64,000 nt of DNA from Carya illinoinensis (GCF_018687715.1 NC_056765.1:15303501-15367500), one strand, 5' to 3'; counted from the first letter of the stretch, positions 45,640-58,740 are shown. Numbers and translations: made by a program. Notes: generated from the letters alone by a model not told the origin.

Positions 45640-48465
45640 GTATCGACATCATTACATTCACAAACTTCATCAGTTCTTGTTTGGAATGGCTCTAATTTTT
45701 CTGAGTGGGTTGAGCGAGTCATATTCACCTTAGGGGTCCTTGACCTAGACTCATCCCTTACAAGTCCAAAATCACCACCCATCACTGAGAAGAGTAACAA
45801 GGATGAGAAAAAGTCTAATGTTCATGAAAATGACCATAGCTGAAAATATTAAAAACTTACTCCCTAGTGTTGAGGATGCCCAAGATTTTTTGAAAAATGC
45901 TGATGAGAGATTTAAGTCAGCAGATAAGTCTTTAGTAGGAACACTGATGGCTGGACTTACCACCATGAAATATGATGGAGCCAAAAGAATGCAAGAGCAT
46001 ATCCTTGAAATGACAAATACTGCCGCCAGATTACAAATCCTGGGAATGAAAGTAGAGTCATTTATCGTTTAGCTTATTCTGAACTCATTGCCACCTCATT
46101 ATGATCCATTCTAGATGCATTATAAATCTATTTAGGATAAATGGAATGTAAATGAGCTGGCAAGTATGGTAGTTCAGGAGGAAGTAATACTGAAACAACA
46201 AGGGTATTACTCTGCTAATTTTGTGACTTAAGAAGTTGGAAAGGAAAAGCACCATTATGGTAAAAAGAAACGAATTGGACAACCAAGAGGAAAAGAGCTT
46301 GAAAAAGTTAATCAAGTTCAACATAGTAGTACCAAATACTACTAGTGTGGGAAAAATGGACACATGAAATCTGAGTGTCAAAAATGTAAGGCTTGGTTTG
46401 AAAAGAACGATAAGCCTCTTGCCCTTGTATGTTTTGAATCAAACATTGTAAATGTTCCTACTAATTCTTGGTGGCTAGATTCAGGTGCTAATATTCATGT
46501 TTCTATAACCATGCAGGGATACCTTAGAAGCTAAACTCCAAACCCCTGTGAGCAATTCATTTTTATGGGAAATGAGAATAAGGCTGAAGTTTTGGCCATA
46601 TGGACTTTTCGTTTAGTTTTGAGTACTGGTCATTGTTTAGACCTTCATAACATAGTTTTTGTGCCTTCTGTGATGCGTAATTTAATTTTCCTTTCTAGAC
46701 TGGACACTGATGGTTATTCTTTTTCATTTCATAATGGTAGTTTCAATTTGTTCAGAGACTCTTTATCTATTGGTTCTGAGTTTCTTTCCGATGGTCTTTA
46801 TCAACTTTGTCTCAATAATACATTTGTTCATAATACCTATACCCATAACCATGAGATGTGTATTGGAACTAAAAGAAACATGATTAATGAACATTCTTAT
46901 GACTTGTGGCATAAGAGATTGGGGCACATCTCCAAAGAAAGATTAGAGAGATTAGTAAAATAAGAGATAGATCCGCATTTAAAATTTATTAATCTTGAAG
47001 TATGTGTGGATTGCATTAAAGGAAAGCAAACCAAACCTACTAAGAAATGTGCCACAAGAAGTAAAGAGTTTCTTGAAATAATTTACACAGATATACGTGG
47101 ACTATTTTTCACATAATGTTTTGGTGGAGAAAAGTATTTTATCTACTTTATAGATGAGTTTTCACGGTTTGGATATATCTATTTGCTACATGGAAATCTC
47201 AAACTGTTTCAATACTTAAGGTATTTCTCTTGGAGGTGGAAAGGCAGTTAGATAGAATGGTGAAAATCATCAGGTCGGATCGAGGTGGAGAATATTATGG
47301 AAAGTATGACGAATCAGATCGTAATCCTAGCCCATTTGCCAAACTTCTTGAACAGTGTGGCATTGTTGCATAGTACACGTTGTCAGGGATGCCACAGCAG
47401 AACAGTGTTGCTGAAAGGCATAATCGGACTTTATTGGATATGGTCAAAAGTATGGTAAGCAATTCTACCTTACCCAAGTCATTGTGGGGTGAAGCCATTA
47501 AGACAACAACTTATATCTTAAACCGGGTTCCTAGTAAGTCGGTTCCAAAAACTCCTTTTGAGCTGTGGACTGGTAGGACACCAAGTTTAAGACACATGCA
47601 TGTATGGGATTGCCCAGCAGAAGCGAGACTTTACAATCCACATGAAAGGAAATTGGATCCTAGAACAGTAAGTGGGTACTTTATTGGCTACCCAAAGAGA
47701 TCCAAATGGTATAGGTTTTACTGTCATAATTACAGTCCGAGAATAGTGGAAATAGGGAATGCCAAATTCATTGAACTTGACGAAATCAGTGGAAAAATGG
47801 AACCTAGAGATGTGATCATTGAGGAAGTACGAGTAGATGTCCCTATACCTACACCCTCAGAAAGGATAATGGTTCCTCTAATTGATCATCACAATGATAC
47901 ATTGGAACAAGTAAATGACCACCCATCTCATAATGATAATACCACTGATGAATGAAGTTCGGAGTCACCAGAATAGATAGTCTTACGTAGATCTTAGAGA
48001 GATCAGAGACCTACCATTTTAGCAGACTATATGGTATATCTCCAGGAATCTAAATTTGACACTGGGACAAGTGAAGATCCACTAAAGTTTTCACAAGCCA
48101 TAGAGAGATGTGATTCTAGTAAATGGATCGATGCCATGAAAGAAGAGTTGAAATCCATGGATCCAAATCAAGTTTAGGATCTCATTGAGTTGCCTAAAGG
48201 GTGTAAAAGAGTTGGGTGTAAATGGGTCTTGAAGACCAAACGCGACTTTAAAGGCAACGTCGAATGACATAAAGCCAGAGTTGTTGCTAAGGATTTCACC
48301 CAGAAAGAAGGCATTAATTACAAAGAGACCTTTTCTCCAGTATCTAAAAATGACTCTTTTAGAATCATTATGGCATTGGTGACTCATTTTGATTTAGAGT
48401 CACACCAGATGGATGTGAAAACAGCTTTTCTAAATGGAAGTTTGGATGAAGTGGTCTATATGGAG
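45640..48465 (+). pseudogene. Copia-2 Gag-PR-INT and start of RT, degenerate
   Basis: The plus strand keeps the Copia order. Gag has VWNGSNFSEWVERVIF near 45675 and DAQDFLKNADERF near 45870. A worn zinc knuckle (YXCGKNGHMKSEC, about 46335) has a stop at its first Cys region. The protease WWLDSGANIHVS is near 46480, and the pre-integrase motif YDLWHKRLGHISKERLE near 46900. The integrase follows with IIRSDRGGEYY near 47270 and MPQQNSVAERHNRTLLDMV at 47389. The RT begins with TKRDFKGNV, FTQKEGINYKETFSPV and MDVKTAFLNGSLDEVVYME. Stops and frameshifts occur throughout, so it is inactive. It is cut by the solo LTR at 48466. Confidence 0.85.
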
Positions 48466-50706
48466 TGTGATACCCCGGTTTTACGTGTATTTTCACTAAA
48501 GAAATATTTTAATTTAATATTAGTTCTTTTATTTTAAATTATCATATTTTAATTGGATTTATTTAGCTGTGAAAATTATTTTGTGGAGCTTTCTTAATAT
48601 TAATTATCGTTTTGAGTTTAAATTGCTGTGTAATTTATTTTAATTGATTTTTAAATTTAAAATTTTGTTGTTAATATTTACTAATTATTTATTATATTTT
48701 AGCTTGATGTGGTGTTTAAATTATTTTAGTCATTTTATAGCTTTTAAAATTGTTTTCATCGGATCAGTTTTTGGACTCCAGAGGTGAGGATTGGACCTCA
48801 TTTCTTTTCCCCATCTTTTCTTTTTCTCTTTTCTTTTTCATTTTTTTTCCTTCTTTTCTTTTTTCTTCTTTTTTTCTTTCTTCCCCGTCGTTCTTCTCCT
48901 TCCGCGCGGTACGTTCTCTCTCTCCTCACTATCGTTGTTTTGCTTCTCAGCCTAGACGGCCGTCGTCCGGCCACCGTGGCCTACACCACCTACCCAATTC
49001 TCTTCCCCTCCAACCGGTGAACCTCCCCACCAAGTTTCACCTCCATCCAAGCAGCTGTTAGCCGCCGCAAGCTCCTCCAAGCCGCACGATTTTTGTACAT
49101 TTCCGCTGCCGTCGTTCCACCTCCGGCCACCATCTCTTCACCACTTCATCACTGACCTCTTGCCATCCTAAACCACCCATTTCAAACTTCGATCCGTTGC
49201 CGGAGCAGCTCCCACGAGCTCAACTCCGTTTTGTCATTTTTTCACTTCCACCGCCATTTCCAGCGCCACCCACGGCCAACTCTCACTTCCATTAGCTTCA
49301 TAAACATCTATAGGCCATTCCCTATCAATTTCAAGTCTTGGTTTGTCTCCGTTCGAAAGTGGGTATTTTACAACCTACGGCCATAGTGTATTTTACACTA
49401 TTGCGTTGCTTTTTCTTCGCCGTTTGCAGCTCCTTGATCCTTCAAAAATTATTATATAGCGCTGTAAGTATTTTCCAAACTCTATTTTAGATTTAAATAT
49501 ATTATTGCTTTTACAATAAATTCATTGATTGGTTGGTTACTCCGGACTGAGTCCGAGGAGTCGGGGGTCAGATAGATTGAGGACGGAGTTGTTTGGTTAC
49601 TATTGATAATGTGATTTATTGGATAAATTATGTCTGGAGGTGTGCATTGTATGGTGCATTCATGTGCATGTATTAAATTGAGAAAATCTGGGTTTTCATG
49701 TATAAATGCGTATCACGACCCCAAGCAGGGATAGGGTATTATCTCGGTGGAGCTCCTCTGGTCACTCTGGAGTGGATAATATTGAGTGACATCCCCTGGG
49801 TTGTCGCTGGGCGATGACCGGATCGCACGATACGGTAACGCTATCGTGTCGACTCCATGGTCCCTCGGCTGGTGGGGACTAGAGGATGGCCTGGTCCAGG
49901 TATGCGCTGGGCGCGAGAACTGGGCATCGCTCGTTTAGGTGTCATATGCGTAGTCGTTACCTGAGGTGTGTCATAGGAGCCAGAGTGTGCGGATGATCCC
50001 TAGGGGAGATCATGGTGCATGCATTAAATTGGATCTGGTTTGGATATTGGATATGGGCCATTTTCTGGGAAAATGACGAGGTTTTATTTGTGGTTATTGT
50101 GATCGATTTTCTGGAAAAATTGTGGTTTTCTTGAGTTGGGCCATTATCTGGGATAATGGCAAGGAATTGTTTAAAGGAAATGTTTTGGGCCAAAATGGGA
50201 TTTTTGGCGTGCGTGGAAAAAATGTGGATTTCTGTGATATGCGTTTTTGGCATCATTTCATGCATATTGTTGAATTTAATATATTTTTATCTTGTGACGT
50301 TTGGAATATTACTTACTTGCGGCACCATTTTGGTACCGTAGACTTTGATGCAGATGTGGAGGAAGAGGAGGAGGCTGAGCCCGAAGAGTTGGCTCCGCTA
50401 GAGTTTTGACTTGAAGTCTATTATATTTAAAAATTATCTCTATCAGTTTTTATGGCTTGTAATTTGGTTTGAAACAATATTTGAGACTTTTAATATTTTA
50501 TTATGTGTGCTTTGAACGAATTTGTATTTAAACAAAAATTCTGGTACTCAGTTATAAGACTTTTATTATCCACTGCGCTATTTTATTTGTACACTTGTTG
50601 CATGTACACACACTTGGCACTCATCGATGGGATGTGTGACCCGGGTTGTCATCATCCCGACGCCTCGATTTCCACGTGTCCGTACGTGGGAGTTGGGGGC
50701 GTCACA
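48466..50706 (+). mobile_element. Solo LTR (Gypsy-like), 2241 bp, inside Copia-2
   Basis: Starts TGTGATACCCCGG and ends GGGGGCGTCACA, flanked by TGGAG at 48461-48465 and 50707-50711 (perfect). Ends and interior match 29812-32315: a CT-rich stretch at 48800-48900, GGTTGGTTACTCCGGACTGA near 49530, TTTTGGTACCGTAGAC near 50330 and GTCCGTACGTGGGAG at the end. The 49720-49990 interior differs from the other copy. Non-coding. It splits the Copia-2 RT, so it is younger than Copia-2. Confidence 0.88.
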
Positions 50707-50711
50707 TGGAG

Positions 50712-51887
50712 CAGCCAGAGGGCTGCTCAGAAAAGGGCAAAGATTGTATAGTATGTAGGCTTAAGAAATCAATATACAGACTTAAGCAAGTTTCCTAACA
50801 ATGATACTTAAAGTTCAATGATACCATTACTGCTTTTGGATTTAAAGAAAACATCATTGATCGATGTATATATCTAAATGTTAGTGGGAGTAAGTTCATA
50901 TTTTTGATCCTGTATTGTGATGATATCTTTTTGCCTAGTAGTAATCTTGGCTTACTTTATGAAACCAAGGATTTTCTATCTAAGAACTTTGAAATGAAAG
51001 ATATAGGTGAGGCGTCCTTTGTAATCGGAATTGAAATCCTTCAGGATAGAAAACAAGGACTGTTGGGATTGTCTTAGAAAAGTTACATATAGAGAGTTCT
51101 TGAGAGATTTGGCATGAAAAGTTGCTTATCACTTGATACTCCGATATCAAAATTTGATAAGTTTAGTCTATCATAATGTCCTAAAACTGAGTGGGAGCTT
51201 AAAGAAATGGCAAAAATCCCCTATGCTTCGGTTGTGGTAAGCTTGATATATGCACAGATTTGCACAAGACCATACATTAGTTTTGTAGTTGGCATGCTTG
51301 GGCGTTACCAGAGTAACCTAGGGATGTCTCATTGGAAAGCAGCGAAGAGGGTTTTGCGATATCTGCAAGGAACTGAGGATTATCAGCTTACCTTTAAGAG
51401 GACTGACAACTTAGAGGTAACTGGATACTCAGACTTTGATTTTACCAGTTGCTCTGATAGTAGGAAATCTACTTCAGGATATGTTTTCCTACTAGCTGGT
51501 GGAGCGATCTCATGGAAAAGTATGAAGCAAACTATCACTGCTTCATCAATAATGGAGGCTGAGTTTGTGGCGTGCTTTGAGGCCACAGTGCATGGCTTAT
51601 GGCTGAGGAACTTTACCTCAAGGTTTGGAGTTGTCAGCTCTATAGCCAAGCCGCTGAGAATTTATTGTGATAATTCCTCCTCAGTATTTTTCTCCAAAAA
51701 TGATAGGTATTCTAAAGGTGCTAAACACATGGAGTTCAAATACCTAAGTGTCAAGGAGGAAGTACACAAATAAATAGTGTCCATAGAACATATTAGTACT
51801 ACGCTTATGATAGCAGACCCATTAACGAAGGGTCTAGTAGCGAAGCAATTTAAAGAACATGCTGACAGAATTGGTCTTATGATATAA
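50712..51887 (+). pseudogene. Copia-2 RT end and RNase H
   Basis: Resumes exactly after the TSD with a QPEG-like motif, then RLKKSIYRLKQVS, a degenerate YCDD box (ILYCDDIFL near 50915), NFEMKDIGEASFVIGIEIL, then the open part 51207-51773 with YASVVVSLIYAQICTRP, KAAKRVLRYLQGTEDYQL, GYSDFDFTSCSDSRKSTSGY and EAEFVACFEAT (RNase H). A TAA at 51771-51773 precedes the remaining tail (ADPLTKGL) to 51885-51887. Several other stops make it a pseudogene. Confidence 0.85.
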
Positions 51888-52312
51888 ACATGTTATTGAG
51901 CTTGTAGATGTTTTATTTTATTTTGTACACTTGATAATATCTATTATGGTTGTTTTGTTTTTATTTTATTATTATTCACTTATTTGTGCATTGAATGGTT
52001 TGGAATAATGATGACAAGATAATGTCTACAACAGACATGAATTGGAACCCAATGCATCACGGTATTAGCCTTAATTATCCCAATTAAAGATCATGTTAAA
52101 TTGGTTACTGATATTGTGGTACATGGAAGGGAATTTGTTGATTATATAACAGAGGACTGCCATGACTCGCATCGGTAATTGATTTGACATTGATATTACA
52201 AAACTTACATGTATTTTGAGCTATGAAAGTTTCAGGAAATGAATTTGCGCAGTATGGTTAATTTTCTGTAATAAACCCATGAATAGAAAATATTATTTTA
52301 TAGACGTATGGG

Positions 52313-52325
52313 CCAAGTGGGAGAA
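52313..52325 (+). promoter_or_regulatory. Copia-2 polypurine tract
   Basis: CCAAGTGGGAGAA directly before the 3' LTR, nearly identical to the Copia-1 tract. Confidence 0.75.
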
Positions 52326-52744
52326 TGTAAGAATTTTATTTAAACTCTATGTCCCACACACCCATCTTAATAGAGTTTGAAATAGATCAAAACTTATCGG
52401 TTAAAAGATGAATAATAATGGGATAAGAAAACTACTAAGAGATAAGATTAAAAATCTATATCTCTAATTATAGTCAGACACAAAGTCTGAGATTTCTTGA
52501 TGATCAGAAATCTATAAATAGCACTGAGGGGTTAAAAGGTTCTCACCTACAACATCAGAGTGCCTTTTGCCATCATGAGACACTTGAGAGGTAAAGTTAT
52601 TAGGGTGATCCTTCCCTCGCAGCTAGATCTAATTCTTCACTGAACTGATGGAAAAAAATACGCATTTATTTATCACTGTTTATTATTATAAATAATATAA
52701 AATCAAAGATCTGATAATTAATGTTCATGTTAAAATATTTAACA
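52326..52744 (+). repeat. Copia-2 3' LTR
   Basis: TGTAAGAATTTT...ATATTTAACA, followed by GAGAA, the duplicated target. Confidence 0.93.
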
Positions 52745-52749
52745 GAGAA

Positions 52750-54115
52750 AGCCAACGAGGAAGCAAGAAATGACAGAAATATGAGAAGTTGTAGAGAAAA
52801 TAAAGAGAGAAGCCGTAGAAAGTTGGAGACTTCGGAAGGAGGGACAAAAAGGGAAAAAATATGTGATTTTTCTTTGATAATTAAGAACATGACCGAATTG
52901 ACATCGATCTATTCTCTCTTCATTTTGGGGCACGAAACTTGTGTTGTTTTGTTTTGTTTTTTTTCTCCCTCTCGTTAGCAGATATAGTGCCTTCGGCCCA
53001 TGGAATTCAGGTTTAATATGGTCATGTTTCTCTGATTATTACTCATTTTGGAAATATCTGATTATAATCTTAAAATGGACGAAAAAACAAAGGTGATATG
53101 AATCGATTGGGATGTCAAAGAGATCGAATTAGAAAATGATAGTTTTACAGATAAGGACAAATTTAGTAATTTAATAACTATATTATAAAATTAATTATTT
53201 TAATTTGAAAGATAAACCAAATTTATCATAAATTTGCATTTTGCTAGTTCCCCAACTCAGCATTCGAACGCCCAAATATATTTGTAAGACAGGAAGAGCT
53301 AAAAGGCGTAAAAGCTGAGAGGTTTACCATTCAGGACATGCTAATTGAAACTCTCTTTAAGATTTAAAACAGTGATTATATAATTTTAAAAGCTTTTTAA
53401 TAATAAAATTATATTATTTGGATGATATATATTAAAATACTTTTAATTCCAAATAAACTAAAAGTACGTATATCATTTTTCTCTCGAATATGTTTTTCAG
53501 ATAATCCAGATGATATTTTTAATTTTGAAAAAGATTTTTAAATGGTGAAAATATCCATATAGCTTTAAAATAATTAAAAGTTTATTATTTGATCATATCA
53601 TATGCACGACACCACAATTTTTAAATGACCTTTTGTATCATATATATCTCAAAAATCAATTTCTTATATTGTTTCAAAACCAATATTGTAATATATTTAA
53701 AGATGCTTTAAATATATAATTACTAAAAAATAAGTAATTTTTAATATTTTATCATTACTTTTTCACTATTTTTATTATTATTCAACTTTTTATTATTATT
53801 TTTTGACTATTATTAATATATCAACTGACATCATCTTAATAGCAAATATATCCCAATCATGTTTATCAAAAAATATATATAGATATATATATATATATAT
53901 ATCCCGATCATGGACTAAAACCATAGAAGTGGCCGTGGAAGTTCCCTTCCGCTCGTCCATCATAACCATAACTTCCACTTCCCTCCCCAAGTTTCCACTC
54001 CCAGTGACAGCCACACCACTGGATTGTGCTCATAGAGGCTCCTGCACAAGGGTTCAATTCCAAACCAGAAATGTTTGCATTTTTATCTGAATTCTGCTTT
54101 GGTTGTAGTTTTGAG
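52750..54115. other. Unassigned AT-rich stretch
   Basis: Continues the Copia-2 target locus. Purine-rich to 52860, then AT-rich, with a (TA)n run at about 53876-53903. A G/C-balanced patch at 53910-54090 has open frames on both strands without a recognised domain. Confidence 0.4.
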
Positions 54116-56225
54116 CGTTGACAGGGATACTCATATGTGCATATATCATGCTTATTTTGATACCCACAGCTGTGAACCTAGCCAATCCTAAAGAAATGAT
54201 GGCCGCACAGCTGGTTGACGTGTAGTTTCTATAACAACAGTATCAATATATCTATATTAACTTATGACAATAACTGATGTATATTATATATATATATATA
54301 TCATTAACTGCCCTTGTTATGATGGTAGGTAATCTTTTGAAACGAGGCTAAATGGGCACCATATCAATATATATGCATGCATGCAGCTAGAACTGAAAGA
54401 ATCTTATTGGATCGTGTCCTCCTCGCCAGCTATAATATGCAGTAGCAGTAGTTGGTATCTTGATATTCACGCTCGGGCAATAATCTGGCGCCTTATTGGA
54501 TCATGTCCTTTTCATTCTAATGTAGTGATCATGAATGAGTTTCCAGGTCGATGTCATTCTAATGATGTCCTCTTCGCGAATTAAATAAGACTGTGCACGA
54601 CCTCAGGTCCTCGTGAACAAGTTGTCCATTGATGCTATCGTCAAACAGTGAAAGAAGCCCAAGACTGTTACTTCTTCATTCAGCGGTGTACAACTGTAAC
54701 AACAATGCTTTTATATTATTCAATTAGTTAATAAGATATTATTTTTTAAACACATTTATTTTATTTTAGGGATGATGAGTCAGCTTTAAAAAATGCTTTT
54801 ATCACGTTATAAGTTGTTTGGATACAGAAGTAAGAAATATAAAGGTTAATTTGAATTAACTTTCATAAAACGACAAAAATTGAGCTAATAGTTAGTTTGA
54901 ATTTATTTTCAAAAAATTATAAATAACTGTTACCTTTTCTGAAGAAAGAAAACATTATGAATTAATATAATTTAATAAAGATATTATCATCTTATAATAT
55001 ATATTATTATGAAATATATTACAAGAAAATTAAATTTAGGTAATTTATAAATTACTGTTATTATTTATAAATATATTTATGGATAAAACAAAATCATTAT
55101 TACAAATACTATACGATAATGGATGAGACCGGCCCATATGTTGCTATGAGATTTCATGATCAAGTGATATTCTTTAAATTAAAAGAGAAAAATGTATATT
55201 ATCATCATATATAATGAAATTTTAAATGAGTGAAGTGAAAGAACCAGCTTATGCTTAAAAGTTTGTATGGAAACATAACTGTTCTCAGATAGTCATAGAC
55301 TATTTCATTACTATTTAATATTTTTTCACTATCATTTACAGATCATCTAAAATACTTGTAATATCTAAACGAGTTTTAAATTCCTACCTCACCAATGTGA
55401 AATGATCTTATAACTAGATGCCTACGTCACCAATGTACCATGCACACGAAAAAAAAAAAAAAAAAAAAAGGAATCATTAATGCTACTACAATCATTATTA
55501 CTATACATAATATAATTTTAGAATGAGCCTAAATTATCCGGTGAAATGATATTAATATATGTCTACTTCACTAATCTACCATGCATAACAAGCATACTTC
55601 ATGCAAAAATATAAAATCTTTAATGCCATTAATTACTCTTATTATCATTGTACATAATTATATAATTTCTAAATAAACTCAAATCAGCAGGGGAAAGAAT
55701 TCCAATAAACGTTAATCTCACTAATGCACTATGCATAAACCATATTACGTACTTTTTATTTGAATGAAGTCAAGCGAGCAGGTATGATTTGATCATATCT
55801 TTCTCACCAACTGTAACATGCGTCTTAATCTAAGAGTAGTTGTGAAAGTAAGAAAGAAAATGACTCAGGAGTTCTTTTCTTTTTGGTATTAAAAAAAATA
55901 AAAAATCTTAATAATTCTCAACAGTAATATATATATATAGTAGCCCTTACATTACGTAGTAATTCAAAATCTCGATCTTAGGCAGTACAAGGTTTTAATA
56001 TTGATGTTTTTGTTAATTAGTAGTTTCGAAACAACGTGAATATCTTTTTATAGACATTCTCAGCGAGTTTATATAAACTGGAATAATTGGCTAGTTCTAT
56101 TCTGGACGTGGTTTGTCGGAATTGACCCATTAGGTCTGGTTATGATAACTACTTCTAAAATTACATAAAAATACAGTACAACTCAGCTAGAAGAAGGACC
56201 ATCTAGTAAATGAACCACAAAATTA
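54116..56225 (+). repeat. Unit A of a diverged tandem duplication
   Basis: Aligns by eye with unit B in the same order: GAAATGATGGCCGCACAGCTG (54195), CGGGCAATAATCTGGC (54474), TTTTCATTCTAATGTAGT (54509), AACAGTGAAAGAAGCCCAAG (54644), GGGATGATGAGTCAGCTTT (54769), a MITE (55260-55378), TAGTAATTCAAAATCTCGAT (55959) and TAGACATTCTCAGCG (56053). Its last part matches the intron before the unit C exon up to about 56220, then diverges without a matching exon. Confidence 0.7.
55259..55378. mobile_element. MITE in unit A
   Basis: Worn copy of the element at 59864-60008: TTTGTATGGAAACATAACTG at the left, AATATCTAAACGAG at the right, at the matching place in unit A. Confidence 0.5.
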
Positions 56226-56371
56226 TTACAAGAAGCTGCAGGTCCATTTAATGAGTGTGGTATTAGAGTCATTCATGTTGCCACGAGCAGCTGCATCCAC
56301 ATGATCTGTAGACTTGAGACAATTGATGCCATGCTGCATGCTCTAACATATATCATGCTTATTGTGATACC

Positions 56372-56788
56372 CACTTCGGTTTTTTCTGTGACATTGATGT
56401 AGATAATCTCCGCAAACTCGACCATAAGTTTATCATGTTCTTTTACGCTTTTTCGGACATGAGCTAGTTGCAGCAGAACGAATCATCTGGTTGTGCTTCA
56501 ATTCCGCACCATATTGGTCGTTTAGATTTTATGTTTGAAGAGGGGAGTTATGAAAGGTTGGTCTTTTCATTGCTACTTATGTTCAGCGAATATATTAATG
56601 TAGGTCTACCCGAGGTTTTGTCGGTTAGGCCCGACCCGAATTATAGTTATGTTAAAAAGATACAAAGCTCTCCAAGTACTCAATCAAGTACTTCATCAAG
56701 CGTGCGCATAACTTGGATTGAAGTACTCGGCTGTTTTCTGTGGGAGGAAGTACTTTATCAGCTACTGTCCTCTTCCATTAAACCATAA
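56372..56788 (+). CDS. Unrecognised open frame after unit A
   Basis: The frame reads DIDVDNLRKLDHKFIMFFYA up to a TAG at about 56463, then continues open for 107 codons (QQNESSGCASIPHHIGRLD, SVRPDPNYSYVKKIQSSP) to a stop at 56788. Serine-rich near the end. No family recognised. Base composition is more gene-like than the surroundings. It could be an exon of a decayed gene or a captured fragment; the ATG at 56468 may not be natural. Confidence 0.3.
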
Positions 56789-57057
56789 CCAAATTTGAAA
56801 GGTATATGAAATTGGGGTAAGAAACAGGTGAGTGCAGCCAATCTTGTATTTATCTAATTGCAAAGTTGCTTGAAGTCTCGAGTTAGAAAAAAGTGAAAAC
56901 ATCTATTCATCATCTCTTTTTTTTATTATCATCTTATCTTATCATTTTATGATGTGATATTAGATTATAGATTTACAAGTAAAATATAATAAATAATTTT
57001 TAATTATCAAATGCTACGTCATAAAATAATGATAGTTAAAATGATGAATAACATTAT

Positions 57058-57086
57058 TCATATATATATATATATATATATATATA
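57058..57086. repeat. (TA)n microsatellite
   Basis: About 14 TA units; others lie at 57258-57279, 58732-58748 and 62505-62541. Confidence 0.9.
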
Positions 57087-57289
57087 CACTTGAATAATAC
57101 ATTTTATACTCTTTAAATAAAGTGACTGTTGTAATCATTGGTAATAGATGAACCTGGCCTATCCCAGCGAAATGATGACCACACAGCTGACGTGTGGTTA
57201 CTATAAGTATATATGTTAATTACTATGTCAATTAACATCTAATGTATATTATAAATATATATATATATATATATATATCTTTTATATAT

Positions 57290-58740
57290 CTAAATGCGAA
57301 TGAGGCATGAACAGTATAGGAATAGTGTTTTCATCTAACAATTATTTTTCCTATTTTGCCACTTAGCTTTTGCTAATTTCCATTTTAATCCCTCAATTTT
57401 CTTTTCATTTGTTAGCACTTTTACGTTTTTAGCCCTTTATGGTTTTTGTACTTGTAGTTTGCCTCGCTCGCACTTTGCAAGAAGTGCTCTGTGTTTCTTT
57501 TCATCAGACAGAATCTGGAAACTATTGATATGAGTATTTTTACACAAAAAAAATCCAAACAAGAATGGTGTTTGATTTTGTGAATTTGTACTTATTTCGC
57601 AGGCTCCCCAGAAAAACTTTCCTCCCCTTTCTCAAGAACCTTTTAGTGGTAGTTTCGACGAGGGAAAGAAACTTATTTTACATTTATATGAGACGAGACC
57701 AAATTCAAAATATGTTCAGATCTTTAAAATAATAATAAAAAAGACTCCTCCAAAGAACTAGAGAGATAGAGAGTAGATCTGAAATCACACCCATATATAT
57801 TAAATGTAACCAAAATAATAAATAAAAAAAATTCTGCAAACTATGTGTTGAGATAAAAAAAAAAAAATTCTGGATGAATCAAGAAACAATGGCACATTTG
57901 GGAATCTACAAGTTAGAGTAAAAAAATCATACCCATATACATTAAATTAAACCAAATTCAAAAACAATCTTGAAATATATTTTCAGATCTTAAAAAAATT
58001 TAAAGGTTGGCAAGATGGCAACGAGCGTGAACACTGCATGACTCAGTAACGAAGAGAGAGAGAGAGATACATGGAAGAGAGAGTATTAGGAGAGAAAAAG
58101 ATATGGAAAGGCGTTTTAATTAGGTAATGTTTTTGAGAAATGGGTGAGCTTGTTGATGGAAGAAGAGAAAATAGAGATATAGAGAGAGAGAAAATTTATA
58201 TTGTTTTTATTATTAAAGTAAGAGTTAAACAGCCTTTGGAGAGATGCAATGATGAAATTATTGTATGTAGTACTAAATAATATAGTGTTGAATATGTTAA
58301 TATATATATATATATGCTATAACATTTTTTTGAAAATTTATGTAATGGTGAAATTTTTTTAATACATATTTATAAATATATGTTTGATAATTATTAAGAA
58401 ATTATCTTCTCACAAAGAACGAATACGAGATTTAATAACATTTTTCAATAATCTGTTAGTATAGTCCATAGTTTAAAAATATTTTCTCCCATATTAATAA
58501 TATTAATATGAAATAGATTCATTTTTTTAATATAAAAATATGATAAAATTATCATTAATATTATTTCTAACTGGCACACGTGCACTGCACGTGTACTATT
58601 TTTATTGATTTTGTTTTTAAATTTCTTTTCACACCTTATTTATTATTTGATATTATTTTTATTTTTATTTTTTTATATTTATCATCTAGGTTTGTGTGCA
58701 GCGCACGTTTTCCTTACTAATATATGTGTATATATATATA
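57290..58740. mobile_element. Candidate non-coding insertion in unit B
   Basis: Present in unit B but absent at the matching TA-rich site in unit A. No coding frame. It contains a perfect palindrome at 58576 and a CAGCGCACG word at about 58699, reminiscent of GC hairpins near Helitron ends. Termini were not resolved, so the class is a guess. Purine (GAGA) runs at 58041-58190. Confidence 0.35.
58576..58594. repeat. Perfect palindrome with two CACGTG cores
   Basis: ACACGTGCACTGCACGTGT: 9-bp arms around a single C, GC-rich in very AT-rich DNA. Confidence 0.85.

Larger units (their letters stand above)
43669..52744 (+). mobile_element. Copia-2: full-length but decayed LTR retrotransposon carrying a solo LTR
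   Basis: LTRs of 418 and 419 bp, GAGAA duplications at 43664-43668 and 52745-52749, PBS at 44089 and purine tract at 52313 define the element. A 2241-bp solo LTR plus TSD is inserted in its RT region. My hand count gives about 31 differences between the LTRs (about 7%), so it is clearly older than Copia-1. Confidence 0.93.

Noticed and set aside
48750..49061. Phe/Ser-rich ORF that looks like a membrane protein
   Set aside because: Translation of the CT-rich stretch of the solo LTR; the related LTR shows the same artefact.
53796..54090. Open frames on both strands near 54 kb
   Set aside because: Include a (TA)n run and no recognised domain; too short to support a gene.
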